A stretch of 64,000 nt of DNA from Aliitabrizicola sp041905595 (lineage in GTDB: Bacteria; Pseudomonadota; Alphaproteobacteria; Rhodobacterales; Rhodobacteraceae): positions 1-64,000 of the forward strand of contig JAYRKT010000027.1 of NCBI GenBank assembly GCA_041905595.1, read 5' to 3'. A model generated the notes under the pieces. The model was not told the DNA's origin. It did not search any database and saw only the letters and a program-made list of their open reading frames with translations. This document shows, in pieces, positions 52,557-60,832 of this stretch (the first letter of the stretch is position 1; the number at the start of each line of letters is the position of its first letter). The translations under genes and the position numbers were made by a program.

Positions 52557-53087
52557 CTACCTCCGGGCTGCCATCTCGGACAGCGTCTGAAGCGTCCGCA
52601 GGTTGCGCGTGGTCATCGGCACCTTCAGGATGCGCCCGATGCGTTCGGCGAGGACCGACCTGCCCATTCCCTCGGGCGCCGAGAGGACAAATGCCTGCCC
52701 GGTCAGCACCCATCGCTCGGCGCCGGTGGCCAGGGCAGCGACGCGATCGGTGTCGATTGGCCCAACCAGGCCGCCCAAGAGAAAGACATATACGCGGGAC
52801 GGGTCATCGCCCGCAAAGGGATGACCGGCGCAGAGAGCCTCGATCTCTTCCGGGCTGCGGACAAAGACCTCGGGTCGAAAGCCGAAGCGAGCGGCAATCC
52901 CGTCGCCAATCCTTGCGGCGATATCGTCCGGAGACATATCGGACCCGATCACCGCATTGCCACTCTGGATATAGGTCTCGGCCCGCTCGAACCCCTGTTC
53001 ATCCAGAAGTGCACGCCAATCGGCCATTGGCAGCTTTCCCGCCCCGCCGACATTCACCCCACGCAGCAGGACGATCCACTCTGCCAT
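52557..53087 (-). CDS. DUF1697 family protein
   Basis: 176 residues beginning MAEWIVLLRGVNVGGAGKLPMA, the family signature, then YIQSGNAVI and a C-terminal TTRNLRTLQTLSEMA. No function is established for DUF1697. It starts 3 bp after the stop of the RimJ-like gene and so is probably the last member of the thrC-M16-GNAT run. Confidence 0.88.
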   Translation of the reverse strand: MAEWIVLLRGVNVGGAGKLPMADWRALLDEQGFERAETYIQSGNAVIGSDMSPDDIAARIGDGIAARFGFRPEVFVRSPEEIEALCAGHPFAGDDPSRVYVFLLGGLVGPIDTDRVAALATGAERWVLTGQAFVLSAPEGMGRSVLAERIGRILKVPMTTRNLRTLQTLSEMAARR

Positions 53088-53090
53088 AAC

Positions 53091-53681
53091 TCAGGCAAGC
53101 CCCACATCGGTGCGCCCGCGCCGATCTGCGCGGAGGCTGGCGTAAAGCACATGGTTGCGCCAGCGTCCGGCGATCTGCAGATAGCTTTGCGCGACGCCCT
53201 CATACTTGAAGCCCGACTTCTCCAGCACCCCGCGCGAGGCGGCGTTCTCGGGCAGGCAGGCCGCCTCGATCCGGCTGATGTCCATCACCGTGAAAGCGTG
53301 ATGCACGACGGCCAGCAACGCCTCGAGCATGTAGCCCTGCCGGGCAAAGGGCGCGCCGATCCAGTAGCCGACGGTTCCCGCCTGCGCCGGGCCCCGGCGG
53401 ATGTTGTCGAGCGTGATCGCACCCAGCAGCGTCTGGTCGGCGCGGCGGACAAGGAACAGCGGCAGCGCCGTACCCTGCGCGACCGCCCGGTTGGCCCAGT
53501 AGACGCGGTTTGTGAAGGCCCGGCGCGCCAGATGGTCGGCGGACCATGTCGGTTCCCACGGGGTCAGGAAAGCCGCGCTCTTTTCGCGCAGGTCGGCCCA
53601 TTGCCGGAAATCGGCATGCAGCGGCAGGCGCAGGGTCATGCGCTCGGTCTCGATCCGGACGCGCCGCGCACGCCCCAGCAT
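53091..53681 (-). CDS. RimJ/RimL-type GNAT acetyltransferase
   Basis: 196 residues. It starts with RARRVRIETERMTLRLP and has the acetyl-CoA region GYWIGAPFARQGYMLEALLAVV (about 110-131), then RIEAACLPENAASRGVLEKSGF, typical of RimJ N-terminal ribosomal protein acetyltransferases. Its ATG shares one base with the M16 peptidase stop (TGATG), so translation is coupled. Substrate unproven. Confidence 0.9.
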   Translation of the reverse strand: MLGRARRVRIETERMTLRLPLHADFRQWADLREKSAAFLTPWEPTWSADHLARRAFTNRVYWANRAVAQGTALPLFLVRRADQTLLGAITLDNIRRGPAQAGTVGYWIGAPFARQGYMLEALLAVVHHAFTVMDISRIEAACLPENAASRGVLEKSGFKYEGVAQSYLQIAGRWRNHVLYASLRADRRGRTDVGLA

Positions 53682-54940
53682 CAGGCGGCGAGCCCCTCGC
53701 GGATGGTATCAAGTCCGGGCGCTGCCCCGACCGGACCATAGAGCGCCAGCGCCGACGGCGCGCGCATCATGCCGCCCGCATAGGTGCGGACGCCCTCGGT
53801 CGTGACCGCGTCGATCTTCGCCACCGCTTCCTCGATCGGGGGAACCCGTCCCCACATGGCCAGAAGCCTCGCGGCGCGTTCGGCCCGCGAGGACGGGCTT
53901 TCCAGCCCCATCAGCAGGCCCGCCTTCAGTTGCGCCCGGGCGCGGGCGACCTCGGCTGCGGTCATGTCCTCGGCCGAGCGTTTCAGTTCGTCCAGCGTCA
54001 GGCGCGTCAGTTCGCCGATCTCGTCTTCCGAGGTGCCGGCGTAGAGGGTGATCTGCCCGGTATCCTCGTAGGCGCCCGACTGGGCGAAGATGGAATAGCA
54101 CAGGCCGCGCTCTTCGCGGATCTTCTGGAACAGGCGCGACGACATGCCGCCGCCAAGCGCCATGGCGTAGACCTGAGCGGTATAGACCTCCGGCACACGA
54201 TAGCCGGGCGCTTCGAAGGCCATTGCGAAATGGACCTGCTCCAGATCCTTGACCTCGCGGCGTTCGCCCCCGCGGAAGGCTGCGGGCTGGATCACGGTGG
54301 CGCCGACCCGGGCAAGCCCGCCGAAAATCGCCGTCGCCTGGGCCACGATCGCGTCGTGGTCCACGCCGCCCGCCGCCGACAGGATCATCTGGTCCGGCCC
54401 GTAATGCTCCCCAACGAAGCGCGTCAGGTCATCGCGGGTGAAGGCCGACACGCGTTCGGCCGGGCCGAGGATGGTGCGGCCGAAGGGCTGGTCGGGGTAG
54501 CTGACCTCCTGCAACCAGTCGAAGATCACATCGTCGGGCGTATCCAGCGCCTGGCCGATCTCTTGCAGGATGACGTGGCGTTCGACTTCGATCTCGCGTT
54601 GGTCGAAAACCGGATTCAGCACGATATCCGACACCACGTCGATCGCCAGCGGCACGTCGCCATCCAGCACCCGGGCGTAATAGGCCGTCATCTCGCGCGA
54701 GGTATAGGCGTTGATGTAGCCGCCCACATCCTCGATGGCTTCGGCAATCTGCAGGGCCGAGCGGGTGGTCGTGCCCTTGAAGGCCATGTGCTCGAGGAAA
54801 TGCGCGATCCCGTTCTGTTCGGCCCGCTCATGCCGCCCGCCAGCGGTGACCCAGATCCCGACCGAGGCGGATTTGAGCCCCGGCATGGTGTCGGTGACGA
54901 TGCGGAAGCCGTTGGGAAGCGTGGTCGTCTGGATGGTCAA
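53681..54940 (-). CDS. M16 family zinc peptidase (processing-peptidase-like)
   Basis: 419 residues of the pitrilysin clan. The inverted zinc motif HFLEH is at residues 47-51, with the third ligand Glu127 in HVILQEIGQ. The substrate-contact segment LYYSIFAQSGAY-like (CYSIFAQSGAY) and the central GGGMSSRLFQKIREERGL are as in mitochondrial processing peptidase beta and bacterial YmxG. The single-domain-pair length suggests a dimer. It overlaps thrC by 4 bp upstream and the GNAT gene downstream, an arrangement conserved in this clade as far as I recall. Confidence 0.93.
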   Translation of the reverse strand: MTIQTTTLPNGFRIVTDTMPGLKSASVGIWVTAGGRHERAEQNGIAHFLEHMAFKGTTTRSALQIAEAIEDVGGYINAYTSREMTAYYARVLDGDVPLAIDVVSDIVLNPVFDQREIEVERHVILQEIGQALDTPDDVIFDWLQEVSYPDQPFGRTILGPAERVSAFTRDDLTRFVGEHYGPDQMILSAAGGVDHDAIVAQATAIFGGLARVGATVIQPAAFRGGERREVKDLEQVHFAMAFEAPGYRVPEVYTAQVYAMALGGGMSSRLFQKIREERGLCYSIFAQSGAYEDTGQITLYAGTSEDEIGELTRLTLDELKRSAEDMTAAEVARARAQLKAGLLMGLESPSSRAERAARLLAMWGRVPPIEEAVAKIDAVTTEGVRTYAGGMMRAPSALALYGPVGAAPGLDTIREGLAA

Positions 54941-56322
54941 TGACCGGTCCTTTCGCGGATCAGGGTTTCAAGCGCGGCCAGATCGTTCGGCACGCGGGTC
55001 ACGCGCTCGGCCCGGTCGAAGAGGTCTGCCATGCGGGGCGGCAGGCCGGGGCGCAGCCCGGTGGCGCGTTCCACGGCATCCGGGAACTTGGCGGGATGGG
55101 CGGTGGCAAGGGTTATCATCGGGGTCGCGCCAAGATGTTCTTCGGCCACCTTCACGCCCACGGCGGAATGCGGACACAGGACCCCGCCCGTCGTGGCGTG
55201 AAGGCGGGCGATGGTCGCCAGCGTTTCTTCTTCCGAGCAGCGACCCGAAGCGAAGGTTTCGCGCAGGGTCTTCAGCGCGTTGGGGCTGATGCGGAACCCG
55301 CCGGACTTCAGCTCGTCCATCAGCGCCGCCACTGCCGCGCCGTCGCGGCCGTAGGCATCAAACAGGGCCCGCTCGAAGTTCGAGGACACCTGGATATCCA
55401 TCGACGGGCTGATCGAGGGCTTGACCCCATCGGTGATGTAGCCCCCCGAGGAAAGCGCGCGGTGCAGGATGTCGTTCTGGTTCGTGGCGACGACCAGCTT
55501 TTCGATGGGCAGGCCCATGCGCCGCGCGATGTAGCCCGCGAAAATGTCACCGAAATTGCCCGTGGGCACGGTGAAGCTGACCGCCCGGTGCGGCGCGCCA
55601 AGCGACACGGCAGAGGAGAAGTAGTAGACAACCTGCGCCAGCACCCGCGCCCAGTTGATGCTGTTCACGCCCGCGAGCCCCACTACGTCGCGGAAGGTGA
55701 AATCGTTGAACATGTCCTTCACGCGCGCCTGGCAATCGTCGAAATCGCCGTCGAGCGCGAGGGCATGAACGTTGCCTTCGGACGGCGTCGTCATCTGCCG
55801 GCGCTGCACATCCGACACCCGGCCATGCGGGAAGAGGATGAAGACATCGACATTCTTCAATCCGCGAAACGCCTCGATCGCCGCCGATCCTGTATCGCCG
55901 CTCGTCGCGCCGACGATGGTGATCCGCTTGCCACCTTTCGCAAGCGCCGCCTGGAACAGCTGGCCGATCAGCTGCATGGCGAAATCCTTGAAGGCCAGCG
56001 TCGGCCCGTGGAACAGCTCCAGCAGGAAATGGTTCGGCGCCAGCTGCACCAGCGGCGCTCGGGCAGTGTGGCCGAAGCCGGCATAGGCCGCCTCGATCAG
56101 CCCCATGAACTCGGCGTCGGTGAATGTCCCGCCGATATAGGGGCGCATCACACGAAACGCGATGTCCTCGTAGCGCAGACCGGCGAGCGCCGCGATTTCG
56201 TCCCGGCTCAAGGTCGGGATCGTGTCGGGCACATAGAGCCCGCCATCCCGCGCGAGACCCGTCATCATCGCCTCGTCGAAGCGCAGGGTCGGCGCGGTGC
56301 CACGGGTGGAGATATAGAACAT
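54937..56322 (-). CDS. thrC: Threonine synthase
   Basis: PLP enzyme making threonine from O-phosphohomoserine. 461 residues starting MFYISTRGTAPTLRF. PLP Lys112 is in HGPTLAFKDFAMQ; VGATSGDTGSAAIEAF binds phosphate, and PTGNFGDIFAGY and GGVLCPHSAVG follow. The frame is open upstream into surf1 but this start is well supported. It lies 11 bp after surf1 at the end of the oxidase cluster and overlaps the M16 gene by 4 bp. Confidence 0.97.
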   Translation of the reverse strand: MFYISTRGTAPTLRFDEAMMTGLARDGGLYVPDTIPTLSRDEIAALAGLRYEDIAFRVMRPYIGGTFTDAEFMGLIEAAYAGFGHTARAPLVQLAPNHFLLELFHGPTLAFKDFAMQLIGQLFQAALAKGGKRITIVGATSGDTGSAAIEAFRGLKNVDVFILFPHGRVSDVQRRQMTTPSEGNVHALALDGDFDDCQARVKDMFNDFTFRDVVGLAGVNSINWARVLAQVVYYFSSAVSLGAPHRAVSFTVPTGNFGDIFAGYIARRMGLPIEKLVVATNQNDILHRALSSGGYITDGVKPSISPSMDIQVSSNFERALFDAYGRDGAAVAALMDELKSGGFRISPNALKTLRETFASGRCSEEETLATIARLHATTGGVLCPHSAVGVKVAEEHLGATPMITLATAHPAKFPDAVERATGLRPGLPPRMADLFDRAERVTRVPNDLAALETLIRERTGH

Positions 56323-56333
56323 CGGGGCCTCGC

Positions 56334-57005
56334 TTACTCCAATTGGCGCCTGATACGCCAGAGCCAGAGAACTGTCATCCCCAGCCAGACGAAAGCGAGG
56401 GAAAACCATGTGATCGCGTAGTTGCGATGGTCATTTGGTATCCCCGACGTATCCACCGGAACTGGCTTGATCCCGTCACCGGTCGGCTCACGCGCGACAA
56501 TAAATGTCGGTTCCGTATCAAGCTCTGTCGCCATCGCCGGAACGTCGCGGGCAAACCAGATGTTTGCGGCCCTGTCCGGCGCAGGCGTGAAGCTGTCGGT
56601 CTCGTTGGGCCAGAACAACGTCCCGACGATCCGCGCTGTCGTGACGACGCGCGCCGCATCGCGCTGGTCTTCGGGAACGAAGCCACGGTCAATCAGGATC
56701 GTGCGGCCGTCGCTGGTGCGGAAGGCCGCGATGATGCGATAGCCCGGCCCCGCTTCCCGGTCGGCCGAAAGAACGTGCAGTTCCGGCCCGGTGAAGCTGC
56801 CTTCGACCCAGACGGGCGCATAGCGGTCACGCACAGGGTCTGGCGTGGTGGGCAAGGCCATCGGGGCGTCGTCCAGACGGGCCTCGATCGCTGAAAGCAA
56901 AGCCTCTTTCCAGGCCAGGCGCTTGACCTGCCAGACCCCGAGGGAGACGAGGATGGCTGCGCCGACAAGACCAATGACAAGCGGCGCGATCAGGCGTTTC
57001 GACAT
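56334..57005 (-). CDS. SURF1 family cytochrome oxidase assembly factor
   Basis: 223 residues, two transmembrane helices (residues 5-25 and about 198-216) around a periplasmic domain, the Shy1/SURF1 topology. Landmarks are LGVWQVKRLAWKEALL, GPGYRIIAAFRTSDG, ILIDRGFVPED and NDHRNYAITWFSLAFVWLGM. SURF1 delivers or stabilises haem a in subunit I of aa3 oxidase. It follows ctaE in the cta cluster. Confidence 0.95.
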   Translation of the reverse strand: MSKRLIAPLVIGLVGAAILVSLGVWQVKRLAWKEALLSAIEARLDDAPMALPTTPDPVRDRYAPVWVEGSFTGPELHVLSADREAGPGYRIIAAFRTSDGRTILIDRGFVPEDQRDAARVVTTARIVGTLFWPNETDSFTPAPDRAANIWFARDVPAMATELDTEPTFIVAREPTGDGIKPVPVDTSGIPNDHRNYAITWFSLAFVWLGMTVLWLWRIRRQLE

Positions 57006-57027
57006 ATGGCGGGTTCCTCGAATGCAA

Positions 57028-57055
57028 GGGCGCGAACCGTGACCGGCCCGCGCCC
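57028..57055 (-). terminator. Hairpin between ctaE and surf1
   Basis: GGGCGCG and CGCGCCC form a 7-bp stem around a 14-nt loop, 32 bp after the ctaE stop and 23 bp before surf1. No U tract. It might lower expression of surf1 and thrC relative to the structural subunit. Confidence 0.35.
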
Positions 57056-57086
57056 CATTCGTTTCGTCCTTGTGTCGCGGAGGGTC

Positions 57087-57908
57087 TTATTGACCCCAGA
57101 TATAGATCACCGCGAAGAGGAACAGCCAGACCACATCGACGAAGTGCCAGTACCAGGCAGCGGCTTCGAAGCCGACATGCTTTTCCGGGGTAAAGTCGCC
57201 ACGGAAGGTCCGGATCAGGCAGACGGTCAGGAAGATCGTGCCGATGATCACATGCGCGCCGTGGAAGCCGGTCGCCATGAAGAAGGTCGCGCCATAGACA
57301 TTGCCGGCGAAACCGAAGGCGGCGTGGGAATATTCGAAGGCCTGCAGGAAGGTGAAGCAGACGCCAAGGAAGATCGCCAGTGCCAGCCCTTTCTTCATGT
57401 CCTCGCGGTTGTTCTCGTGCACCAGCGCGTGGTGGGCCCAGGTCGCGGCGGCGCCCGAGCAGAGCAGGATCAGCGTGTTGATGAGAGGGATATGCCAGGG
57501 GTCGAAGGTCTCGATCCCGGCCGGCGGCCAGACGCCATCGACCGTCGGGTAGTTGGCCGACATCGGGTAGAGCGCGTTCTTGAAGAAAGCCCAGAACCAG
57601 GCGACGAAGAACATCACCTCGGACATGATGAACAGGATGAAGCCGTAGCGCAGGCCGATCTGCACGACCTTGGTGTGGTCGCCCGCCCGGCTTTCGCCGA
57701 TCACGTCGCTCCACCAGCAGAACATGGTGTAAAGAACGCCGATCAGGCCGATCAGGAACATCCACGGCTGGTGCAGCGGGCTGTCCGTCATCTGCGGCGA
57801 AACCATCAGCACGAAGCCGGACAGCATGATGATGGCCGAGACCGCGCCGATAAACGGCCAGATCGACGGTGGCAGAACGTGGTAGTCGTGGTTCTTCGCG
57901 TGAGCCAT
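57087..57908 (-). CDS. ctaE: Cytochrome c oxidase subunit III
   Basis: 273 residues with seven transmembrane helices. Signatures are HDYHVLPPSIWPFIGAVSA, FWAFFKNALYP, the WPPAGIETFDPWHIPLINT segment, and HGAHVIIGTIFL toward the C-terminus, with DVVWLFLFAVIYIWG at the end. It is part of the aa3 oxidase with CtaC; subunit I (ctaD) is not in this window. It follows ctaG. Confidence 0.97.
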   Translation of the reverse strand: MAHAKNHDYHVLPPSIWPFIGAVSAIIMLSGFVLMVSPQMTDSPLHQPWMFLIGLIGVLYTMFCWWSDVIGESRAGDHTKVVQIGLRYGFILFIMSEVMFFVAWFWAFFKNALYPMSANYPTVDGVWPPAGIETFDPWHIPLINTLILLCSGAAATWAHHALVHENNREDMKKGLALAIFLGVCFTFLQAFEYSHAAFGFAGNVYGATFFMATGFHGAHVIIGTIFLTVCLIRTFRGDFTPEKHVGFEAAAWYWHFVDVVWLFLFAVIYIWGQ

Positions 57909-57962
57909 GAGCGGCGTTCCCTCTGTTCTTCTTCCGGTTCCTCGCGGTCCGGTCTTATTGCC

Positions 57963-58553
57963 TCAGTTGACCGGGGCCGCCGTCGCGGGGGCGAGTGCCG
58001 CCTGCGACTCGGGAACCGGCAATTCGTGGAAAGTGTAGGACAGGACGATCTCGTGAACGAACTGGCCCTCATCGTCCTGCACGATGGCGGGATCGACATA
58101 GAAGGTCACCGGCATGCTCACCCGTTCGCCCGGACGCAGCACCTGCTCGTTGAAGCAGAAGCAGGCGATCTTGGTGAAGAAGCCGCCGGCGGCGTCGGGG
58201 GCGACGTTGTAGCTGGCCTGTCCGGCGACGGTGCGATCGGTCGGGTTGTAGGCCTCGTAGAAGGCCAGGCCGGTCTCGCCGATGCGTACGGTCATTTCAC
58301 GCTGCAATGCCTTGAACTCCCAAGGCATTCCGCGTTCCTTCGAGGCATCGAACTTGATCTTGATTGTCTGGTCCAGAACCTGACCGGGGGCAGCCGACGC
58401 TGTCGCGGTCGTGCCGCCATAGCCCGTCGTGCGGCAAAACCAACTGTAGAAGGGGACGGCCGCGAAGGTCAAGGAAACCATGACCACAGCCACGACGCCC
58501 AGCTTTGCGGCGGTGCGGTTCACACCCTGAAGGTTCGGGAAGCGGTGCTTCAT
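57963..58553 (-). CDS. ctaG: Cytochrome c oxidase assembly protein CtaG (Cox11 type)
   Basis: 196 residues. A single N-terminal membrane anchor (about 16-34, with VAVVMVSLTFAAVPFYSWFC) carries a periplasmic Ig-like domain with KIACFCFNEQVLRPGE, the copper-binding CFCF motif. Cox11 inserts CuB into subunit I. Its start overlaps the stop of the 63-residue orf by 4 bp. Confidence 0.96.
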   Translation of the reverse strand: MKHRFPNLQGVNRTAAKLGVVAVVMVSLTFAAVPFYSWFCRTTGYGGTTATASAAPGQVLDQTIKIKFDASKERGMPWEFKALQREMTVRIGETGLAFYEAYNPTDRTVAGQASYNVAPDAAGGFFTKIACFCFNEQVLRPGERVSMPVTFYVDPAIVQDDEGQFVHEIVLSYTFHELPVPESQAALAPATAAPVN

Positions 58554-58741
58554 TGGCTGGCCTCTTTCGGCACCAGTTCGGGCTGCACGACATGGTCGTA
58601 GCCCTGCATCTGTCCACCGTCGCTGATCTTGACCACGGTCAGGCCAAAGACCAGCGCAACGAAGGCCCCAAGCACCAGGCCAAGGCCGACATTGCGGCCG
58701 AGCCGCCGGCGGTGAAGCTCATGATCGGGCCGGAACGACAT
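58550..58741 (-). CDS. Small membrane protein of the cta cluster (63 aa)
   Basis: MSFRPDHELHRRRLGRNVG leads to one transmembrane helix (about residues 18-39, LGLVLGAFVALVFGLTVVKI) and a short polar tail. It begins right after the ctaB stop and overlaps ctaG in an ATGA. Comparable small orfs occur at this place in other Rhodobacteraceae and near coxF-type genes. Position suggests a role in oxidase biogenesis; sequence alone does not. Confidence 0.85.
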   Translation of the reverse strand: MSFRPDHELHRRRLGRNVGLGLVLGAFVALVFGLTVVKISDGGQMQGYDHVVQPELVPKEASQ

Positions 58742-58742
58742 C

Positions 58743-59687
58743 TTACCAGCCCCCGAAGCCGTTGGCATGCAGCACCGCCTCGACCAGCAGCGCCACGAAA
58801 TGCAGGAAGAGATAGTAGAGCGAGAAGCGGAAGACCTTCTTCTCGACCGCATAGTTGTCGGCCTGCGCAACCACCTCGTCGCGCCGCCAGATCGCCCAGG
58901 CCCCGAACAGGAAGCCCAGGTTCAGGACCGCCGACAGCACGAGGTAGACCGGCCCACCTATCGAGGTAAATCCCGCCGCCAGCGCCACCGGCACAAGCGC
59001 AACGGTATAGACCAGGATATGGGCCCGCGTCGCCTTGCGCCCGTGCGTGACGGTCAGCATCGGCACGCCGGCGTTGGAGTAGTCGTCCTTCATGAACAGC
59101 GCCAGCGACCAGAAATGCGGCGGCGTCCACATGAAGATCAGGGCGAACATCAGGATACTCTCGATGCTGACGCCACCCGTTGCGCAGGCCCAGCCGATCA
59201 TGGGCGGGAAGGCCCCCGCGGCGCCACCGATGACGATGTTCTGCGGCGTCGACCGCTTGAGCCACATCGAATAGACGACGGCGTAGAAGAAGATGGTGAA
59301 GGCCAGCAGCCCTGCCGCCAGCAGGTTCGCGGCGAGCCCGAGCATGACCACCGAAATGCCCGACAGCGCCAGACCAAGGCCAAGCGCCTCGCCCGGGGCG
59401 ACTTTCCCGGCGGGGATCGGACGTTTTGCCGTACGGCGCATCACCGCATCGATATCGGCGTCCCACCACATGTTCAGCGCGCCCGACGCCCCGCCGCCCA
59501 GGGCGATGAACAGCACCGAGGTAAAGGCGACAAAGGGATGCACCGGCACCGGCGCCACCAGAAGGCCGACCAGCGCGGTGAAGACGACCAGCGACATCAC
59601 CCGCGGCTTCAGCAGCGCGAGGAAATCGCCAAAGCCGGCTTCGCCCGTTGTCGGGCCCTCAAGTTCGTAGGCGCGGATATCGCTCAT
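58743..59687 (-). CDS. ctaB: Protoheme IX farnesyltransferase
   Basis: 314-residue UbiA-family prenyltransferase that converts haem b to haem o, first step to haem a. About eight or nine membrane helices. The Asp-rich allylic diphosphate site reads NMWWDADIDAVMRRTAKRPIP (in two overlapping windows), and the second loop has KRSTPQNIVIGGAAGAFPP and KDDYSNAGVPMLTVTHG. It follows ctaC by 73 bp containing a hairpin. Confidence 0.97.
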   Translation of the reverse strand: MSDIRAYELEGPTTGEAGFGDFLALLKPRVMSLVVFTALVGLLVAPVPVHPFVAFTSVLFIALGGGASGALNMWWDADIDAVMRRTAKRPIPAGKVAPGEALGLGLALSGISVVMLGLAANLLAAGLLAFTIFFYAVVYSMWLKRSTPQNIVIGGAAGAFPPMIGWACATGGVSIESILMFALIFMWTPPHFWSLALFMKDDYSNAGVPMLTVTHGRKATRAHILVYTVALVPVALAAGFTSIGGPVYLVLSAVLNLGFLFGAWAIWRRDEVVAQADNYAVEKKVFRFSLYYLFLHFVALLVEAVLHANGFGGW

Positions 59688-59708
59688 GTCCTGCTCCGGA
59701 TGGGTGAA

Positions 59709-59743
59709 GCGGCGCGACGCGGATCAGACCCGCAACGCGCCGC
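59709..59743 (-). other. Stable two-stage hairpin between ctaC and ctaB
   Basis: GCGGCGCG pairs with CGCGCCGC, and the inner GCGG pairs with CCGC, around a short loop. It lies in the ctaC-ctaB spacer. A TTTTT tract flanks it on the plus strand only, so in the direction of the operon it is more likely an mRNA-stability or partial-termination element than a full terminator. Confidence 0.45.
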
Positions 59744-59760
59744 CCTGCCTTTTTCGGCCG

Positions 59761-60663
59761 TCAGTCAGCTGCGGCGAACTTCACCGGGGCCGTATTGCCA
59801 AGCGAGGCGGTGGCCTGCTGGGCCAGCCATTGCTTGTAGGCCTCTTCGCTGACCACGCGCACCTCGATCGGCATGTAGGCGTGATCCTTGCCACATAGTT
59901 CCGAGCACTGGCCGTAGAAGATGCCTTCCTTCTCGGGCTTGAACCACAGATGGGCGATCCGGCCCGGCACGGCGTCCTGCATCACGCCAAAGGCGGGGAT
60001 CTTCCAGGAATGGATGACGTCCGACCCGGTGACTTCCATCACGATGGTCTTGCCGACAGGGATGACCACGGGGTTGTCAACCGCCAGCAGGTAATCGCTT
60101 TCTGCATAGCCGTTTGCGGCCAGGTCCTCTTTCGCCAGCATGATGCTGGAGAAGGACAGCGGCTCGGGCGCGGTTTCGCCGGCTGCGGGCGGAGGGGTCA
60201 CGCCGTCATCGACATAGGCGTAATCCCAGAACCACTGGTTGCCGGTCACCTTGATGGTGATGTCACCTTGCGGAATTTCCTGCTGCTTGAACAGCACCGG
60301 CAGCGAGAAGACGCCGATGAAGACCAGGATAAGGATCGGCACCAGCGTCCAGGCGATCTCGAGCGGGGTGTTGTGGGTAAAGCTGCGCGGGTTCGGGTTC
60401 GACTTGCTGTTGAAGCGCACCATCACCACGATCAGCAGCGCGGTGACGAAGATCACGATCGCGGTGATGATGTAGAGGATCATGTGATCCAGACCCTGCA
60501 GGTCGCTGGCCAGCGAGGTCGAGGCAGGCTGGAAGCCCATCGCCCCGTCGACCGGCTTGCCGATCACCGGCAAAGTGTCCTGCGCCCAGGCCATCGTCGA
60601 AACGAGCGCCCCTGCCGTGGCGCCGATCCCGGCCATGAAACCGGAAAGTCTGTTCAGTCGCAT
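59761..60663 (-). CDS. ctaC: Cytochrome c oxidase subunit II
   Basis: 300 residues from MRLNRLSGFMAG, preceded by AGAGGAGCGGGATAGAGAC. A signal peptide (to MAWAQ, about residue 28) is followed by two transmembrane helices and the cupredoxin domain with the CuA site CSELCGKDH (Cys253, Cys257, His261, then Met264) and the electron-entry aromatic cluster NQWFWDYAYV. It begins the cta operon; an FNR-type box lies in the 169-bp region upstream. Confidence 0.97.
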   Translation of the reverse strand: MRLNRLSGFMAGIGATAGALVSTMAWAQDTLPVIGKPVDGAMGFQPASTSLASDLQGLDHMILYIITAIVIFVTALLIVVMVRFNSKSNPNPRSFTHNTPLEIAWTLVPILILVFIGVFSLPVLFKQQEIPQGDITIKVTGNQWFWDYAYVDDGVTPPPAAGETAPEPLSFSSIMLAKEDLAANGYAESDYLLAVDNPVVIPVGKTIVMEVTGSDVIHSWKIPAFGVMQDAVPGRIAHLWFKPEKEGIFYGQCSELCGKDHAYMPIEVRVVSEEAYKQWLAQQATASLGNTAPVKFAAAD

Positions 60664-60807
60664 GTCTCTATCCCGCTCCTCTGCGGCTTGTCGCCGCCTC
60701 TCGAGCCCCCTGCCGGATGCATGGCCGGAATCCCGTTGTATCATGGCTCTTTGAAACCATATTGGGGAGTGATCGACAAGCGAAACGATGCGGCAAGTTG
60801 CCCTCGT

Positions 60808-60821
60808 TTGATCTGAATCAA
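60808..60821. promoter_or_regulatory. Perfect FNR/FnrL box in the ctaC-tldD intergenic region
   Basis: TTGAT-CTGA-ATCAA matches the FNR family consensus TTGAT-N4-ATCAA in all ten fixed positions. It ends 11 bp before the tldD ATG and lies 145 bp upstream of the ctaC start. Close to tldD it would block transcription or translation initiation; for ctaC it could act at a distance. FnrL/FnrP in this clade control respiratory genes by oxygen. Confidence 0.8.
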
Positions 60822-60832
60822 GGACAGTACCT

